Source of the DNA: Styela clava
Lineage: Eukaryota; Chordata; Ascidiacea; Stolidobranchia; Styelidae
Direction: 5' to 3'
NCBI RefSeq assembly: GCF_964204865.1
Contig: NC_135262.1
Location: 17,599,650 to 17,663,649 of the forward strand
Length of the DNA: 64,000 nt
In this document: positions 36,720 to 48,000 of the stretch, piece by piece
Layout: every line of letters starts with the position of its first letter
How positions within the stretch are numbered: the first letter of the stretch is position 1
Position numbers and translations under genes: made by a program
Notes under the pieces: model-generated
Seen by the model: only the letters and a program-made list of their open reading frames with translations
Databases searched by the model: none
What the model was told of the DNA's origin: nothing

Positions 36720-37985
36720 GGTTTATAGTCACTTTGTGCACAACGAAGCGTCTGCAGAAATTACGAAAAGCCATAAATCCAGTTACGTCAAAAGCATAAA
36801 ACGAAATATAAACTGTGAAATATGCTACTGTTATGGTTTATGGATCTCGTGTGATAAGTAAACCACACGTTTCAATTAGGTCAATTAATTTTGGAATATC
36901 GAACTAATACATTATTCTGATACACATGTTATTGCAGCATTATTTGATATTCAATGTTATTAGAATAATATTCAATAAACAAAACTGTGCAATTGGAGGT
37001 AATTTTATTTTTGTCGTTGTCGTATAGTATAGGGATGTTATCTATTATCTTTTTGACGTTCATACTACCGCAAATGTGGCCTGAATACCTCACATGTTGC
37101 CTCGCAGGAGCGCAAGCGATACGTCAATTGAAGATACTTAGACATATTCGATAATTTCAAAAATCGATAAGTAAGAATGATTGGTCTACGAGAGTAATTT
37201 CGTCGTCGTCTTTACAGTGTCTAACTCCTTCAACTTCAAGTATCAACAGTATTTTCATTTGAATATATCCTCAATAGAATAAAAAACTAAATTGGAGTAG
37301 TCTCTTAGATGTTTTTTAAACTTTATTAACAACATGTAAATTTCATGAGGCGACGACTATTATAAATATATATATATATACATATTTAAATATGAAAATT
37401 TTCCAATACTGCGGTTCGTCAATGTGTTCGACAGGCGCGTCGATCAAGCATAATTTATTTTGGATCAGGCCATTGTTGAGTCTTAGCAGAATTGTACGTT
37501 GGAACGTATTCTGTTGAAATAGGTTTCTGAAATAAGTAAAAATCAACAGCGCTATTGATTTATAATACAAATAGTTTGAGCAATTCAATTCTATTGTATT
37601 CGATTTTGAAAACAGGACAAAATTATACTGAGCTGTATTACTGAATCTGTTTCTCGTGGTTAACTTAGCTGAGTAATAATGAATGAATAATAATGTATAA
37701 ACAAAATTCAATCTGGAAAGAGGGATCGTGAAATTTCGCCTACACTTAAAACATTAAATAATTTCATAATGTTTGTATTTCAACGTGCGTGAAAGAAATT
37801 TACTCTTAATGAAAATATAGATACCCAAGGCTGATATATGAGTAGTGCAGAATTATGTTTACGATTTCGATAACTCTACGTCTATAACGGAAACCGATTT
37901 ATCGTGAAAAGTTTAATAACTCATCGCTGTTGTCCGCAACATAACTTCGTATCATAAGCAACCAAAAATTCCAATTTATTTACTG
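36720..37985 (+). repeat. Intergenic duplicated block, copy 2 (partner 32465-33690)
   Basis: See partner; contains a (TA)n run at about 37362-37380 and an open but unsupported reverse-strand frame. Ends about 300 bp before the promoter of the + strand transcobalamin-like gene. Confidence 0.65.
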
Positions 37986-38300
37986 TTGTGGAACTATCAT
38001 GACAATCTTACACACGCATGAATGAATTTAGAATTGCCTTCCGTAATCTAATCTATCCCCCTCAAAGTACATGTGCCGGAAGACGTCTCTTCTGTTTTTT
38101 CAGACCTTAACAAACTTATTCATCCTTCTCTGCTTCAAATAGATCCTAATTGTGACGGATTGATGTATTATTATTTTAGCATCATGAGCAATTTATTCAA
38201 CATGATTTTATAATGGTGGTAACATGAAACCACCCTTCCAAATTACATAATTTTTCGACGGATGAAAATTGCCGATGGAAATAATTAGTAATGCAAACGC

Positions 38301-38345
38301 TATATAAGAATAGAATTTGGTCTCTCGAATCATTCGTGTGAAGTT
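38301..38345 (+). promoter_or_regulatory. TATA-type core promoter of the plus-strand transcobalamin-like gene
   Basis: TATATAAGAATAG at 38301 is followed about 25 bp later by TCTCGAATCATTCGTG; the ATG is at 38382. The minus-strand paralogue keeps both blocks and their spacing while sequence further upstream does not align obviously. Confidence 0.6.
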
Positions 38346-38381
38346 TTGTGAGTTAAAAAGAAGCCAAGAACGGTCAAGAAT

Positions 38382-40680
38382 ATGAAACTGGCACAAGTTC
38401 TTATGGTTTCATTGATGGTTCTGGCGACGTTTTGTTTGTCAGCTTATTCAACTTCAATTTGTGGTAGGTGGGGTGTTACATTTATACTAATGAATTATCA
38501 ATATAAGATAAACATTATTTCATTTTCATTTTACTCAAAATACAAGATTGAGTCTATTGAAGTTACTTATTTGTAGCTGAATTGCTTCGTTGCCATAATC
38601 ATGATTCATGATTAATACATTTATATTATGAAGATGTATGACTTTGTATCTCATTAGTTCAAATGTAAAGAATGAGATGCGACGTATGAAATAGGACTGC
38701 AAAACAAATAAAACTACTATCATCAAGAGAATATAAAATATTTAAATATGACTATTCTAGAAAATCCGCAATCGGAAAAAGACGTTCGGCTCGCGACCGA
38801 AGAAATCGTGAAACGTTTGATGAGAATGCGAAAATCTGATTGGACATGGGATGCGGTTATCACGCCTATTGTCTTCCAAGTTAGTGTTCCAAAAATGTTT
38901 TTCGGTCGAGAAAAAACAGCAAGATCTTTTGTGAAAAAAATAAAAAAGAATTTTGACAGGTATTCATATTAATAGCTATATACGTAGTAACAATAACATG
39001 AGAATTCATTACAAATTCGTTTTCAGAATGTCGTTGGGACAAAAGGCAGAGAACATAATTGCTATAAAATCTTTGTGTATGAATGAAAGAAACATCGGAG
39101 GAATAGATCTTGTGAAAAATGTATCGGAAGAATTGAAACTACAATTTCCGAATAACAGTAAATACTCACTTAAAACATATAAAATTACCTTCAAAAAACT
39201 TTAGATAGATTATTCATAAAACAAAATGTGAATTTTTTTACCTATAAACAGTACAGAATAAGAGGGACAGCAATAAATTTAATATCTAGGGTTAATGTCA
39301 TGATAATAATTGAATTACAATTCAATTTATTACTTATATACTGTACGTTTTATCCAACGATATTTTACTTTAGCTCGTTTTCCTGCCATTGGCTACGGAA
39401 TGTTTTCCATTGGGATTGGTTCGGTTTGTGTTAGTGGATATCCGATTGAAAATTGGTTGTTTGAAAAATTTATATCTGGACAAAATGAAGACGGAAGTTT
39501 TGGAGATTCAAACCATCTCAGTAAGTATTAGTTCACCCATTGAGAGTCGCCATCAAAATTGTATGAAACTTTTTGATCAAACAATATTTTAATCCGAGTA
39601 TACTGCGTTCGGTTAGAAAATCCAATAATCCGTGGCATAACCAATACGAAATGTAACAAGGTATACAACATCGTAATGCGCTTTTGAAATTGATATATTT
39701 TGGGGTAGGAATGTATATAGGGTGTATCGGTTATGATTTGTTTGGTTTTTCACAAGCTCTACGTTTATGTTAAACATTTTTTGGTGTATTCTTCATTTTT
39801 GATTTCTAAATCAACGTACTGTCACATTTAACGGTTTGTGAATATTCAGGAAGTATGATACTAAAATAAGTATAAATTTAACTTAACAGTACGCGCAGTG
39901 TACTTGCTGCCAATCTTTCTACATTGAGTCTGTCGATTTCACGAAATATAAAACTTCACCTAAATATCTGCAATTTTTCAGTGAATACTATCCGTTTACT
40001 TCCGCCCACGCATTGCCTACGTCTGATGCAAAATCCTGCCTACAACGTCACTACACTCGATAATGTGATTTTGAAAATGAGAGAATACATAATGAAAAAC
40101 ATAATTACGACTCGTGCTGGGGAACTGTATATCGAGAACAAATTCTTAACGTCACTTGCGTTAATCGGTTTATGGAAAACAAAAAGTGAAGGAGAAAACC
40201 CCGACAAATGGCGTTGCAAGTATGTTGATGTATTTATGACTGCCCTTAAATAATCTCTCAATATCGCTGTACAGATACATTTCTGTTTTTGGTATTTTAT
40301 GTTTGTGCAGGGAGCTATCAAAAACATTAGGAATCTACCCGGACCCGAACGAAACCTTGTTTCATTTGACTTATCGTTTGATGCGTCTGCATGGGTCTGC
40401 ATTCTTGGATGTCGCATCACCAGAATTCACCTGTCAAAAACCAGGTAGTGTCTTTGTATTCTATTTAAAAAAGTTTCAAGATGCACTATTCATATATAAC
40501 CAATATATATATATATATGTATGTCTTGGGTTCACTTAAGTCCTAAATCATCTCACTTATATATTTTACATGTGTTTTTATTGTGACTTTAATTTAGATC
40601 CTATTCCGAAAGGTTACGTTCCTTCATGTAAGCCACATAAGCCATGGACTTGCAAGTCGAAGGATCCAGATCCAAAGTAA
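38382..40680 (+). CDS. Transcobalamin/intrinsic-factor-like secreted protein, alpha-domain only (7 exons)
   Basis: Exons: 38382-38463, 38761-38959, 39027-39157, 39374-39520, 39982-40219, 40311-40444 and 40598-40680 (TAA); 337 residues. All donors are GT, acceptors AG, and phases agree with the minus-strand paralogue, with identical exon lengths except the last (83 against 77). Signal peptide MKLAQVLMVSLMVLATFCLS; family motifs IGYGMFSIGIG at about 143-153, QNEDGSFGD at 174-182, CLRLMQNPAYN near 195-205, NPDKWRCKELSKTLG across exons 5/6, and a terminal cysteine before QKP. The family's V-D-T motif at the start of the second half reads M-N-T here. The C-terminal beta domain is replaced by about 27 residues with two cysteines. 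A secreted cobalamin or corrinoid carrier is possible; loss of function in binding is also possible. Confidence 0.87.
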
Positions 40681-42309
40681 AATTATAGTCTCCAGAGCAG
40701 ATTTTGTACAAAGCTTAAAGCAGAAGCAGAACATTTTTGTCGTTTGGTTGTAAACTTTTATCGGTTGCACCAAAACAAAACTTTTTTATTTGATTTTGTA
40801 GATAGATTTGTATTTAGATTTTCTCCGTCACATAGAATTTGAAAAGTGAGAAGAGAAATGTCACGTTTTATTTTTCGCTTCTCGATATTTTACATGAATA
40901 AGCACTACGGATATGATAATCACAACAATGGGATTTGTTATGTTGCCATGACACCAATTTAATGAATGTGCATGAAACTTTGATGTGTTTTTTAATTTTT
41001 AATATTTAAACTCAGTGTTGTTAATTAATTTTTCAATCACCACCTGCATGGGTTCGTTAACTCACATTGTTATGATATTGTTTTGTTGCCATGGCACCCA
41101 TTGTATAAATGTGCTTGCAATTGCTGTTCTTGCTTTAGTTGAAATATGTATGTCTGAGGAAGTTTGACCTTGGTCAGACGAAACGTTACAGAAATATATT
41201 TGTGTTAGTGGGATTGCTGTAGTGCGGACAGCTTAAACCACTTAGAGTTGTTATCTTTACTCTTGCTACAGCATCCTTGAATTATATGCATGCGGAACCA
41301 CCGACGCAAAAGCATAGAAAACGGAAAAGTAGTTGGTCTTGTAGAAACCCAATCGATAGCACAAGTAAACATTACATATTTTGCAATATCTTATTACAGA
41401 TAGAAATTATCTTGTAGATTTTCAAATTGACATGTACTGTATCTATTATTGCATTCAAAACGAAATCTGGCGCTAGTTATTTGCTGAACCTATTCATTTT
41501 ATCACAAATCAAATGTTTAGCAATTTTACTTTCTGATGGCAAACGTTCATAAGGATGAATCTAGGGATCTATTAAATTAAAAAATTACCAAAAAACTGTA
41601 TTATAATCGCCTATTTTCCTTGTTACAAATAATGCCGAAAATTGAAATTCGTCATATGTTATTAATTACTTACCGTTAAAATATGGTATAAAGTTATCTG
41701 CATGGTAGGCATTTCAAGTTTGTTCCCGGTTAGTAGTAAAGGCCAAGGCTAACTCTCGTAAATGTGTAGGAAATTGCCACATACGCTTGCGCTATTCGTT
41801 ACACTATTTAAATATACATGGTGACCATACAAATATGAGCTTGATGACAATTTACTACTTGAATCTGCAATTTGACGTAACGTTTTTGAGAATTCGTACA
41901 AATAACAGCTATGTTATCTTGAATATCATTATTATCTTTATTTAATGTTTGGATTACATGCTACATTCGTTCGTAATAAATGTTATTGCTGCTGAATCGT
42001 AAATTGTTTCTCAATGCTTTATTGGCATTGTTACATATGTATTGAATATTCAGCTTCGACGCAAAATAAGGACCAAGCAGTATGGCCAAGTTAAATTCAA
42101 TTGAAGGATTTTCTTATTTACTCCTTCAATTTTTTTGATATTCTCAGAGCAAGTGTCACAAATTTCCACACAGAATCAAAAAAATTATTGATAAGCGAAT
42201 TTCAAGCAACCACTAAAGTTATGATAGATATGTAATATTCAAATGTTAGTTTATTCAGAGTGTGATAAGGCGTAGCCACGTAAATGGGATATAATGTTTG
42301 CTTAAACAA
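40681..42309. other. 3' flank and intergenic sequence
   Basis: No supported gene. GTTGCCATGACACC (about 40944) and GTTGCCATGGCACC (about 41087) form a short direct repeat with AATGTGC-type sequence after each. The hammerhead-like repeat lies at 41140-41300. Confidence 0.4.
41140..41300 (+). repeat. Dispersed repeat with hammerhead-like core, copy 2
   Basis: CTGAGGA (41154-41160), then a GTTTGAC / GTCAGAC stem with a small CTTG loop, then GAAAC (GAAA 41180-41183). This is the order CUGANGA - stem II - GAAA of a hammerhead ribozyme. Stems I and III could not be assigned: no complement to CGTTAC is obvious downstream. Penelope-like and related retroelements carry such motifs. The copy at 23680-23830 has the stem changed on one side (GTCTGA) but still able to pair. 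Confidence 0.4.
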
Positions 42310-44450
42310 AAGAGCATACAATAAATATGGCATCATTGAACATTAATGTTTAGTGTCACTTTCACTAACATAAAATTGCATGCTGTAATGTATTCAATCT
42401 TTTCATACTTTACCGTTGTCAATAGAACCATACAATCAATCTGATAATTTTTCAACATGAAATTATATAAATTGACTTGTTTGAGTTGTTAAGGTAGCGC
42501 GCAATGAAAAATCGGAAAATTTGAGAAAAAGCTGATAAGTTGTGGAAAATTCAAAACTACATATCAGTTGAATCAAAAATCGTGAAAGTTTTGTGATATC
42601 ATATCGAAACAATTATCTCTTACATAATTTTATGATAACTTATTAGATGGTAAGTATTAGATTTGATAGGTATCTGACATTAACGTATATAAACGTAAAA
42701 GGTTATCAGCTTTTTATGAAGTTACAGAGATAAGGGTAAATAATTAGAAACTCATTTTTAAATAATTGATATGCAAATCAAACAAAAAAAGTTTGGATTA
42801 CTGTTAACTGTCACTAAAATTTAAAAAAAAATCATAATTTACCATTTTATCGCATAATTAACAAAACAATGATTTTAAAATTTGGAGATGCGTGCAATGA
42901 ATGATCGAAAAATTTGGGAAAGATTGAGATATTATGAATTGCAGCTCTTTCGCAAATGTTCCAAATATTCATTGACAAGTTATGATGTTTAAGATTGCAT
43001 ATAATCTTTAAATTGTATTAAACAAGCTGAGAGAAAAGGTGATAAGTTGTGGAATCCAGCTCTTTCGCAAATGTTTCAAGTCTTCATTGGCATTGCACCG
43101 TAAAACCTTTTACGTTTATATACGTTACTGCCAGATACCTATCAAATATAATCATTACTATCTAATGAGTTATCATAAAATTATGTGAGATATAATTGTT
43201 TTGATATGATATCACAAAACTTTCACGATTTTTGATCAAACTGATATGTAGTTTTGTAAGTTACAGAGATATGGGTAAAGAATTAGGAACTCATTTTTAA
43301 ATAATTGATATGCAATTCAAACAAAAAAAGTTTGGATTACTGTTAACTGTCACTAAAATTTTAGAAAAATTCATAGATTACCGTTTTATCGCATAATTAA
43401 CAAAACAATGATTTTAAAATTTGGATATGCGTGCAATGAATGATCGAAAAATTTGAGAAAAGCTGAGATATTGTGAATTGCAGCTCTTTCGCAAATGTTC
43501 CAAATATTCATTGACAATTTATGATGTTTAAGGTTGCATATTATCTTTAAATTGTATAAAACATGTGATTTCATTTATTGAAGTAGGGTTCAATGAAAAA
43601 TCGAAAAATTTGAGAAAAAGCTGATATGCGTGAAATCCAGCTGTTTCGCAAATGTTTAACATCTTCAATGACATTCTGTTAAAAACCTATAGTCGTTGCC
43701 ATTGCGTGCTGTAATAAATTCAATCTTTTCATACTTTACCGCTGTCAATAGAACCATACAATCGATATGATAATTTTTCAACATAAAATTATATATATTG
43801 ACTTGTTTGAATTGTTGAAGTAGCGCACAATGAAAAATCGAAAAATTTGGAAAAAGCTGATAAGTTGTGGAATCCAGCTCTTTCGCAAATGTTCCAAGTC
43901 TTCATTGGCATTCCATCGTAAAATCTTTTACGTTTATATACGTTACTGTCGGATACCTATCAAATCTAATAATTACTATCTAATAAGTTATCATAAAAAT
44001 ATGTAGGAGATAATTGTTTTGATATGATATCACAAACCTTTCACGATTTTTGATCAAACTTATATGTAGTTTTGTAAGTTAGAGAGATAAGGGGAAAGAA
44101 TTAGAAACTCATTTTTAAATAATTGATATGCAAATCAAATAAAAAAAGTTTGGATTACTGTTAACTGCCACTAAAATTTAAAAAAAAATCATAAATTACC
44201 ATTTTATCGCATAATTAACAAAACAATGATTTTAAAATTTGGTTATGCGTGCAATGAATGATCGAAAAATTTGGGAAAAGCTGAGATATTGTGAATTGCA
44301 GCTCTTTCGCAAATGTTCCAAATATTTATTGACAATTTATGATGTTAAAGGTTGCATATTATCTTTAAATTGTATAAAACATGTGTTTTCATTTATTGAA
44401 GTAGGGTTCAATGAAAAATCGAAAAATTTGAAAAAAAGCTGATAACCTTT
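42310..44450 (+). repeat. Complex satellite array, plus-oriented arm, part 1
   Basis: Starts around ATAAATATGGCATCATTGAAC, a motif seen again at 54700 and 56500. It is built of a core module (CAATGAAAAATCGAAAAATTTG, ~10 bp on a GCTGATA motif, then CAGCTCTTTCGCAAATGTTCCA) alternating with three kinds of spacer, introduced by GTAGCGCGCAATG, GATGCGTGCAATGAATG or GTAGGGTTCAATG. Long spacers include CGTTTATATACGTTACTGTC and TATCGCATAATTAACAAAAC. A small inverted piece lies at 42552-42715. Interrupted at 44450 by the Bel/Pao element. Confidence 0.85.
42552..42715 (-). repeat. Small inverted segment inside the plus-oriented array
   Basis: Array sequence here runs on the reverse strand while both sides run forward. 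AAAAAGCTGATAA occurs at 42526-42538 and its complement at 42703-42715, so the inversion is bounded by inverted copies of the core motif. Its reverse strand also contains the exact GCTGATAACCTTTTACG junction that forms the target of the Bel/Pao insertion. Confidence 0.7.
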
Positions 44451-45081
44451 TGTCGGCGATAGAAGTTTCTTTTCAGTTGATTATTATTTTGAACGCTGTT
44501 CTTCCTTGTGTTCCGACCGGCTAATTTTTATCGATAATTGCTTTTCTGTTTTGACGCGAATTTCGCGGGCTTTACTGCACCTGACGTGTCACGCGTGGCT
44601 CTTGCATCTCGACTTTACGCGTCGTAGGACGTTCTTGTTTAATCTTGTTATGGTGTCAGTGGTGTGGTTTCGCATTATCCGCTTTACTGACTTAGCGTGT
44701 GGGTGGCATTTGGTCTCGTTAGGTAGAACTGTGGTGAGGGTATCGTAACCGGGGCCCCATATGACCATCGTCGTCATTTATTGCTTTAATTGTTCATGTA
44801 TTTTTATATTTCATTCTGCTTTTCATTTCATAACTGCTTTCTAAATTTAGTTGCTATTATATGCTAATAACGTGATCGTTCACGTTACCTGTCAGTTTCT
44901 TGTCGATTTAGGCCTTTGGAGCGTTATCATATGTAAGTTTATTTTCTATTAACTTTCTGGTTATGCATTTTCGTTCCGCCTTCATCTTGTGATTGTTTAT
45001 TGACTATTTCACTTTATTTACAGTCAACCGTTTTACAATAAACGCGTATGACATGGAACATCTGTATGCCTAAATCTGACA
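44451..45081 (+). repeat. 5' LTR (631 bp)
   Basis: Begins TGTCGG and ends CTGACA, giving the TGT...ACA inverted termini. A likely polyadenylation signal AATAAA lies near 45038 with a short U5 after it. A good donor-like ATGTAAGTTTATT (about 44932) and acceptor-like TTTATTTACAG (about 45014-45024) frame a potential 90-nt intron within the LTR. Confidence 0.95.
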
Positions 45082-45090
45082 AAGTTGAAT

Positions 45091-48000
45091 ATGACGCATT
45101 TGTTGAAGAAGTCGCCAAATACTGAAGAATCTGAAGCAACAGCGGCTTCATCGTCGACGAGTATGGAAGAAAGTAAATCCGTACCCGATAATATAATTGA
45201 GAGCTTGCCATCCTTAACCACACTCAGACAAAAGCGTGTCAACATAGAGACCGAGCTTAAATCATTGTTGACCAATAGCCGGAATTTGATAAACGAAAAG
45301 GCTCGAAGATCGCAACTGGCATGCCCTAAAGCAGAGTTATATTTTAAACTGGCCGCTTATAATCAAATTATATCGAACTTATTACCTCAAATTCGCAATG
45401 CAGAGTCAAAAGCTGCTTTCGAAGAAGGCGTTCGGAGCGTGATATCTGAAGTTGAAGGTATGATCGATGAAATTGATAGTTACATCGACCGCGAACCTGA
45501 AACATCGTGCGTGGCACCTGACGAAAAGAACTCTGATGTTTCAAGCGGAAGTCTGAAAGATAACAATCAGCCAGCTCTGGCCCAACAGCCGAATGGTGAA
45601 ATGGGGGCGGCGATTGACCAACTACGAGAGTCTAGCTTGGCGGAGAACGTAACCCACGAACCACAAAGACGAGAACACGATGATCGTCGAGAGACACCAT
45701 CTCTCCCAAAGAGTAGCTTTATGAACACCAGGTTCAATGACTTTGACGAACGCGATATGTTAGAATCAACTCGGAGAAAAAGTGCCCGCTTTGAACCAGA
45801 GACTTTTACTACGACAGATACACGTCGTGAATATACGATTTCTTACACTTCAAGACATTATCAAAATCCTTCACCAGCAAACCAGATGCCATTGCCAGAC
45901 CAGTCGGTAGACTCCTGGATCGATAATCTCCAACCAAATCAAGCAGGATCTAGAACGGTAAATGATAAAATTTCTCTAGCTGAGCAAACGTGTTTATCTT
46001 TGAGTTTAAATTCTAAAATGTGGGCTGAGCATCATTTGCCGCCGGTTCAAATAAGTCCGTTTGATGGTAGTGCTATAAATTGGCCTAATTTCATTGAATT
46101 GTTTTATGAAAATGTGCATTCACGGTTGGACGACGATGGTCAACGCATGGTGAGATTGTCCTCATATTTGTCGGGTTCGGCGAAGCGTCGCGTTGAGGGA
46201 TTAGGTACCGCCGGCAGTCATTACATACTGGTTTTGAAAGAATTGAAACGCCGCTACGGACAGTCTGTATTTATTGCACGGGCCGTGCTTGACCGTGTCG
46301 TGAACGGTAAGCGTATTTCGCCTCTCTCGGCCGATAGATTACTTAATTTTCACTCAGACGTTCGTGACTGCGTGGTGAATCTAAAAAAGATGTGTTTTTT
46401 GGCTGACATCAGTAGTGTCGAGAATGTAAGGAGAGTTTCAAACAGGATTCCTCAAGAACTGAATTCGAGTTGGAATAAATTTGTTGTGGGTTTTATTCAC
46501 GAGAACTCTAATCCGACATTAATAGACTTTGAGCAATGGTTGTGGGAAAGAACTGAGGAAATCGCCAATCCTTTTTCTCCTGATGTTACTTGCAATGTCA
46601 CCAATAGAGTTGACAATGAGAGGCCCAAAACCGGTCGTCGCCAGTTAATTACGTCACCATTTTCAACGTTAACAAATTCGGAATCCGTTAATGCCTCATG
46701 CAGTGACGCACTACGTTGTCAATTCTGCAATGCTGGCCATTCTTTAAGAAGTTGTGATGTGTTTTACGGTGCAACCGATGACGTAAAACGTAATTTTGTT
46801 GTAGAGTACAGACTTTGCTTTAAATGTCTTGAACCGGGCCATCGTGCATTTATGTGTAGATGTGATGTCAAGTGTAGTATATGCAGTGGGAAACATCATA
46901 AATGTATTCATGGAATTCGCATGTTTGAAAGCGTCCCAAGACCAACAAACCGACAGAGTGTAAACAATGCGATGTCGGTAACCACTAGGGTTCAATTTCA
47001 GTTGCTACCTGTATTGGTTAGAGGAGCTAACGGACGCTCCGAATATACCGTTGCTTTGCTCGATTCGGCAAGTCAGGTTTCTCTCATTCATCCTAAACTT
47101 AAAACTAAATTGGATTTGCGTGGATGTCGTAAAAAGCTTATGTTAACCACCCTGGCGGGAACTGGGATTTCATATGATTCAGAAGCGGTTGGATGTTTTG
47201 TACGTGACAAATTAAATCCCGATGGCAAAGAACTAGCTCTAAAATCAGTTTTCGTATGTGACAATAGAATTCCCCACCCTGAAAGACGTCAAACGGATTT
47301 TGAAACTTTCCATCATTTACGCGGAATACCACTCCCTGATATTAAAGAAAACGAAGTTATGTTGCTCATAGGTGCGGACCATCCGTTTGCCCACTTTCAA
47401 CTAGAAAGACGTGTAGGGGGGGATAACGAGGCTATTGCTATTAGAACGCCACTTGGGTGGACTTTGCTAGGTGCAAACAAACGCGCTGGTGAAGTCGACC
47501 TAATTCAGGCCAACTGTCACTTATTACACGACGATTACAATATCGTGCAAGAACAAGTTAAGCAGTTTTGGAGTACGGACGCGATAGGAATGGTTTACAA
47601 CATGAAGCGAGCCGAATCAGTGGAAGATCGCGTGGCTGCGGATATGATTAGAGCTAAAACATCCATTGTTGATGGGCATTATCAAGTTGGCTTTTTGTGG
47701 CGTCACGATGCTTCCATTATGCCGGAGAACAGTCTTATTGCCCGCACTAGGTTTAAAAATCTGAAATATCGAATTTTGAAAAATGACTGCCTGAGAGACA
47801 TGTATTGCACGTCTATGAGGAAAAATATCGAACGTGGCTGGGTGCGAAAACTGACCGATAAAGAACGGGATACTTTGGGTCCTCGAACTTGGTATCTGCC
47901 CCATCATGGAGTTCAGAATCCGAATAAACCCGGCAAGATAAGAATAGTTTTTGACGCCGCTGCTACATATTGTGGAATTAGTTTAAATAATCAGATATAT

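Noticed and set aside
44506..44748. 80-codon open frame in each LTR (also 50994-51236)
   Set aside because: It lies fully in the LTR, is identical in both because the LTRs are identical, and has no recognisable domain.
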